The position numbers and the translations under genes are program-made. This document shows positions 6,327 through 9,122 of a stretch of 9,122 nt of DNA, in pieces (positions within the stretch are counted from its first letter, which is position 1; each line of letters starts with the position of its first letter). The stretch is taken from positions 1 through 9,122 of the forward strand of contig CAJCHQ010000321.1 in the NCBI GenBank assembly GCA_903970295.1, in the 5' to 3' direction. Under the pieces are notes generated by a model. It was not told the origin of the DNA. It made no database searches and saw nothing but the letters and a program-made list of their open reading frames with translations. This DNA comes from Bryobacterales bacterium (GTDB lineage: Bacteria > Cyanobacteriota > Vampirovibrionia > Obscuribacterales > Obscuribacteraceae).

Positions 6327-7313
6327 CTAACAGACCATGACATTGCTTTTGTCTGCGTCGACTTTCAATCCATATATATGTGCGATTACATCTTCCAGCG
6401 GTGGATCTTCGATCGTTATATCGGCAACCGAACCCAGCTTGAGCACTGACTGAACGATGCTCTCGATGGCAAACTTAGAGGTATCGACTTCCAGTTGCAG
6501 TGCATAGTTATCAGCCTTCAGCACTTTTGCACCATCGATCTCAAAAGTTCGCAAGGCATGATGGAACTGCACAGCGATCACTTTTCGGCACAGATATCGA
6601 TTGCGAACCGCGTCCACGTGATCGTCCAGAACCACGCGCCCGTGGTTTATCACGACTACTCGCCGAGCAACACTTTCGATGTCGCCGGCATCATGACTGG
6701 TTAAGAAGATCGTCATGCCCTCCTGCTCATTCCAATCGCGCAAAAGATCCCGCAGTTCTTGCCGAGCCACCACATCCAACCCAATCGTCGGTTCATCGAG
6801 GAACAAAACCTTTGGTTGATGCAATAGGCTGGCAGCAATTTCGGCGCGCATACGCTGACCGAGAGAGAGTTTGCGCACGGGTGTGTCGAGAAATGAACCG
6901 ATTGAAAAGCGATCGATTAGCATGTCTCTGCGCTTACGATAAACTTCGCGGTCCAGTTCGTAGATCCGCGCCAACATATCGAATGTATCGCAGGGTGGCA
7001 AGTGATACCACAATTGCGATCTCTGACCAAACACGGCAGAGATCGAATGGGTCAGCTTTGCCCGTTCTTCGAACGGCGAAAGCCCCAACACACTTGCCCT
7101 ACCGGAGCTAGGTCGCAATATCCCAGTCAACATCTTGATCGTTGTCGACTTGCCAGCACCATTTGGCCCAATAAAGGCCACCGCCTCGCCTTGTTCGACA
7201 ATCAAACTAATGTCATGCACAGCCGTCGCTATCGACTTCTCACGCCTCAACCAACGACCCTTCACTACAACGAATTGCTTGTGCAACCGATCTAACAACA
7301 CTGCGTTTTTCAT
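6327..7313 (-). CDS. ABC exporter ATP-binding protein
   Basis: This 328-residue cytoplasmic ATPase powers the exporter formed by the two downstream permeases. With the ATG at 7313 as residue 1, the motifs are: Walker A GPNGAGKST (49-57), Q-loop glutamine in VFGQRSQLWYHLP (Q97), signature LSLGQ (149-153), Walker B VLFLDEP with catalytic E174, D-loop GLD, and H-loop H207 in TSHD. All key residues are present, so it should be active. FGQRSQLW and SLGQRMRAE are typical of ATPases paired with DUF990 permeases. The C-terminal 90 residues form the extra domain usual in ABC-2 drug/polysaccharide exporters. An in-frame TTG at 7319 would add two residues. I prefer the ATG because the only Shine-Dalgarno-like bases (ATAGG) sit 6 bases before it and would be too close to the TTG. 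It is the first gene of its operon. Confidence 0.92.
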   Translation of the reverse strand: MKNAVLLDRLHKQFVVVKGRWLRREKSIATAVHDISLIVEQGEAVAFIGPNGAGKSTTIKMLTGILRPSSGRASVLGLSPFEERAKLTHSISAVFGQRSQLWYHLPPCDTFDMLARIYELDREVYRKRRDMLIDRFSIGSFLDTPVRKLSLGQRMRAEIAASLLHQPKVLFLDEPTIGLDVVARQELRDLLRDWNEQEGMTIFLTSHDAGDIESVARRVVVINHGRVVLDDHVDAVRNRYLCRKVIAVQFHHALRTFEIDGAKVLKADNYALQLEVDTSKFAIESIVQSVLKLGSVADITIEDPPLEDVIAHIYGLKVDADKSNVMVC

Positions 7314-7337
7314 AACCAACCTATCAACAAACCCATC

Positions 7338-7367
7338 TATATAGTCGAATTAATCCAAGTAGCCCAA
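7338..7367 (-). promoter_or_regulatory. Possible promoter of the ABC exporter operon
   Basis: The minus strand reads TTGGGC, 18 bases, TATATA, ending 25 bases upstream of the ATG at 7313. The -10 match is fair and the -35 is poor. Position and A+T richness fit a promoter located after the terminator at 7404-7431, but the call is weak. Confidence 0.3.
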
Positions 7368-7403
7368 ATCATCCAAACCAGAGCAAAAAGTTATCTTGCA
7401 AAC

Positions 7404-7431
7404 AAAAAGCCCTCCCGAGTTGGGAAGGCTT
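7404..7431 (-). terminator. Rho-independent terminator, probably ending the ahcY transcript
   Basis: On the minus strand AAGCC, a mismatch and TCCC pair with GGGA, a mismatch and GGCTT around a 5-base loop. The base of the stem runs into TTTTTGTTTG. It lies about 380 bases after the ahcY stop codon and about 90 bases before the ABC operon start. If no other promoter fires in between, it ends an ahcY transcript with a long 3' untranslated region. Confidence 0.8.
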
Positions 7432-7518
7432 GGAGCGCAATTCAGCTAACTTGTCCGCTAACTAATCCGGTGCACGCCCACAAGCTTCCCCCTCCAAAGA
7501 GCGAGAACCATAGTTTCT

Positions 7519-7527
7519 TGTGGATAT
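7519..7527 (-). promoter_or_regulatory. DnaA-box-like 9-mer (one mismatch)
   Basis: The minus strand reads ATATCCACA, one base from the bacterial DnaA-box consensus TTATCCACA. It faces the perfect box at 7549-7557. Confidence 0.4.
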
Positions 7528-7548
7528 GCGCACATATTCATAACCCCA

Positions 7549-7557
7549 TTATCCACA
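7549..7557 (+). promoter_or_regulatory. DnaA-box consensus 9-mer TTATCCACA
   Basis: This is an exact match to the classic DnaA box. With 7519-7527 it forms an inverted pair (TGTGGATA and TATCCACA) separated by 23 bases. Two boxes alone do not make an origin. I saw no A+T-rich unwinding element and no dnaA or dnaN gene nearby. Confidence 0.45.
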
Positions 7558-7610
7558 GGAAGAAAGAGCGGTCAATAATTCCCTAAGCAATATGACAATC
7601 GCCAAATCCA

Positions 7611-7696
7611 AAACTGCAGTGAGACATGAGCCGTGCGCAGTCGAACGCCGCCCTAAACGCGCGGCCGCGGCGAGGGCACCGCAGCCGACAGAGCGC
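7611..7696. repeat. G+C-rich intergenic repeat, copy 1
   Basis: The unit begins AAACTGCAGTGAGACA (containing the palindrome ACTGCAGT) and continues, after 2 bases, into a 68-bp core (7629-7696). The core is about three-quarters G+C by hand count, well above the surroundings. The core matches copy 2 at 66 of 68 positions. It can fold as a hairpin through GCCGC/GCGGC arms, and in this copy GAGGGC and GCCCTC can also pair. Confidence 0.9.
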
Positions 7697-7706
7697 CCTC
7701 TTTCCG

Positions 7707-7802
7707 AAACTGCAGTGAGACAAGCGCGGCGATCAGCCGTGCGCAGTCGAACGCCGCCCTAAACGCGCGGCGGAGGCGAGGGCACCGCAGCCGACAGAGC
7801 GC
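7707..7802. repeat. G+C-rich intergenic repeat, copy 2
   Basis: The same 16-base head as copy 1 is followed by 12 bases (AGCGCGGCGATC) where copy 1 has only TG, then the 68-bp core (7735-7802). The copies are separated by 10 bases. This core has a 6-bp hairpin (CGCCGC/GCGGCG, 9-base loop). It ends five bases from the ahcY stop codon, so it lies at the very start of the ahcY 3' untranslated region. Confidence 0.9.
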
Positions 7803-7807
7803 TTAAA

Positions 7808-9109
<1,302 letters not shown>

Positions 9110-9122
9110 TCACGGCGCGACG

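Larger units (their letters stand above)
7314..7807. other. Intergenic region between ahcY and the ABC exporter operon
   Basis: This 494-bp stretch has no supportable gene. Reading from ahcY leftward it holds two copies of a G+C-rich repeat (7802-7611), a segment with two DnaA-box-like 9-mers (7519-7557), an intrinsic terminator (7404-7431) and a weak promoter candidate for the ABC operon. Confidence 0.75.

Noticed and set aside
6500..7111. 203-codon plus-strand open frame opposite the ABC ATPase gene
   Set aside because: It is an antisense shadow of an ATPase gene with complete, correctly ordered motifs; no independent support.
7519..7557. Calling the DnaA-box pair a replication origin
   Set aside because: Only two boxes, no adjacent dnaA/dnaN, and no clear A+T-rich unwinding stretch.

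Overview
The window most resembles the chromosome of a bacterium from the cyanobacterial lineage. The main clue is a response regulator at 3929-4657 that looks like cyanobacterial RpaB along its whole length. Base composition is moderate. A large secretin and paired ABC-2 (DUF990-type) permeases also fit. No photosynthesis gene is present, so a non-photosynthetic sister group such as Obscuribacterales/Melainabacteria (Vampirovibrionia) is my preferred guess. That placement is inference, not something the bases prove.

Left part (1-3297, minus strand): two tandem paralogous secretin-type genes. The left one is cut by the window edge, leaving its first 110 codons. The right one is complete (767 aa) and has a CpaC/RcpA-like layout: signal peptide, long Ala/Lys-rich linker, pilus/secretion N-terminal domain, and outer-membrane secretin barrel. 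Each has its own Shine-Dalgarno sequence and a shared upstream element. A strong intrinsic terminator ends the complete gene before the next one begins. The two genes share a 150-bp block with one mismatch, set in clearly diverged sequence, which suggests recent recombination or gene conversion.

Middle (3298-4657): a 631-bp intergenic region with a perfect 9-bp-arm inverted repeat, then the rpaB-like gene on the plus strand, starting at GTG. It is divergent from the secretin and convergent with the next operon.

Right-middle (4714-7313, minus strand): a compact three-gene ABC exporter operon (ATPase, permease, permease). The two permeases abut with no intervening base. The substrate cannot be read from sequence.

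Right (7314-9082): a 494-bp intergenic region, then ahcY (S-adenosylhomocysteine hydrolase, minus strand, complete). The intergenic region holds a terminator, an inverted pair of DnaA-box-like 9-mers and two copies of a very G+C-rich repeat of roughly 90 bp. The repeat abuts the ahcY stop codon and would lie in its 3' untranslated region if the terminator at 7404-7431 belongs to ahcY. No tRNA, rRNA, transposase, CRISPR array or defence system was seen.
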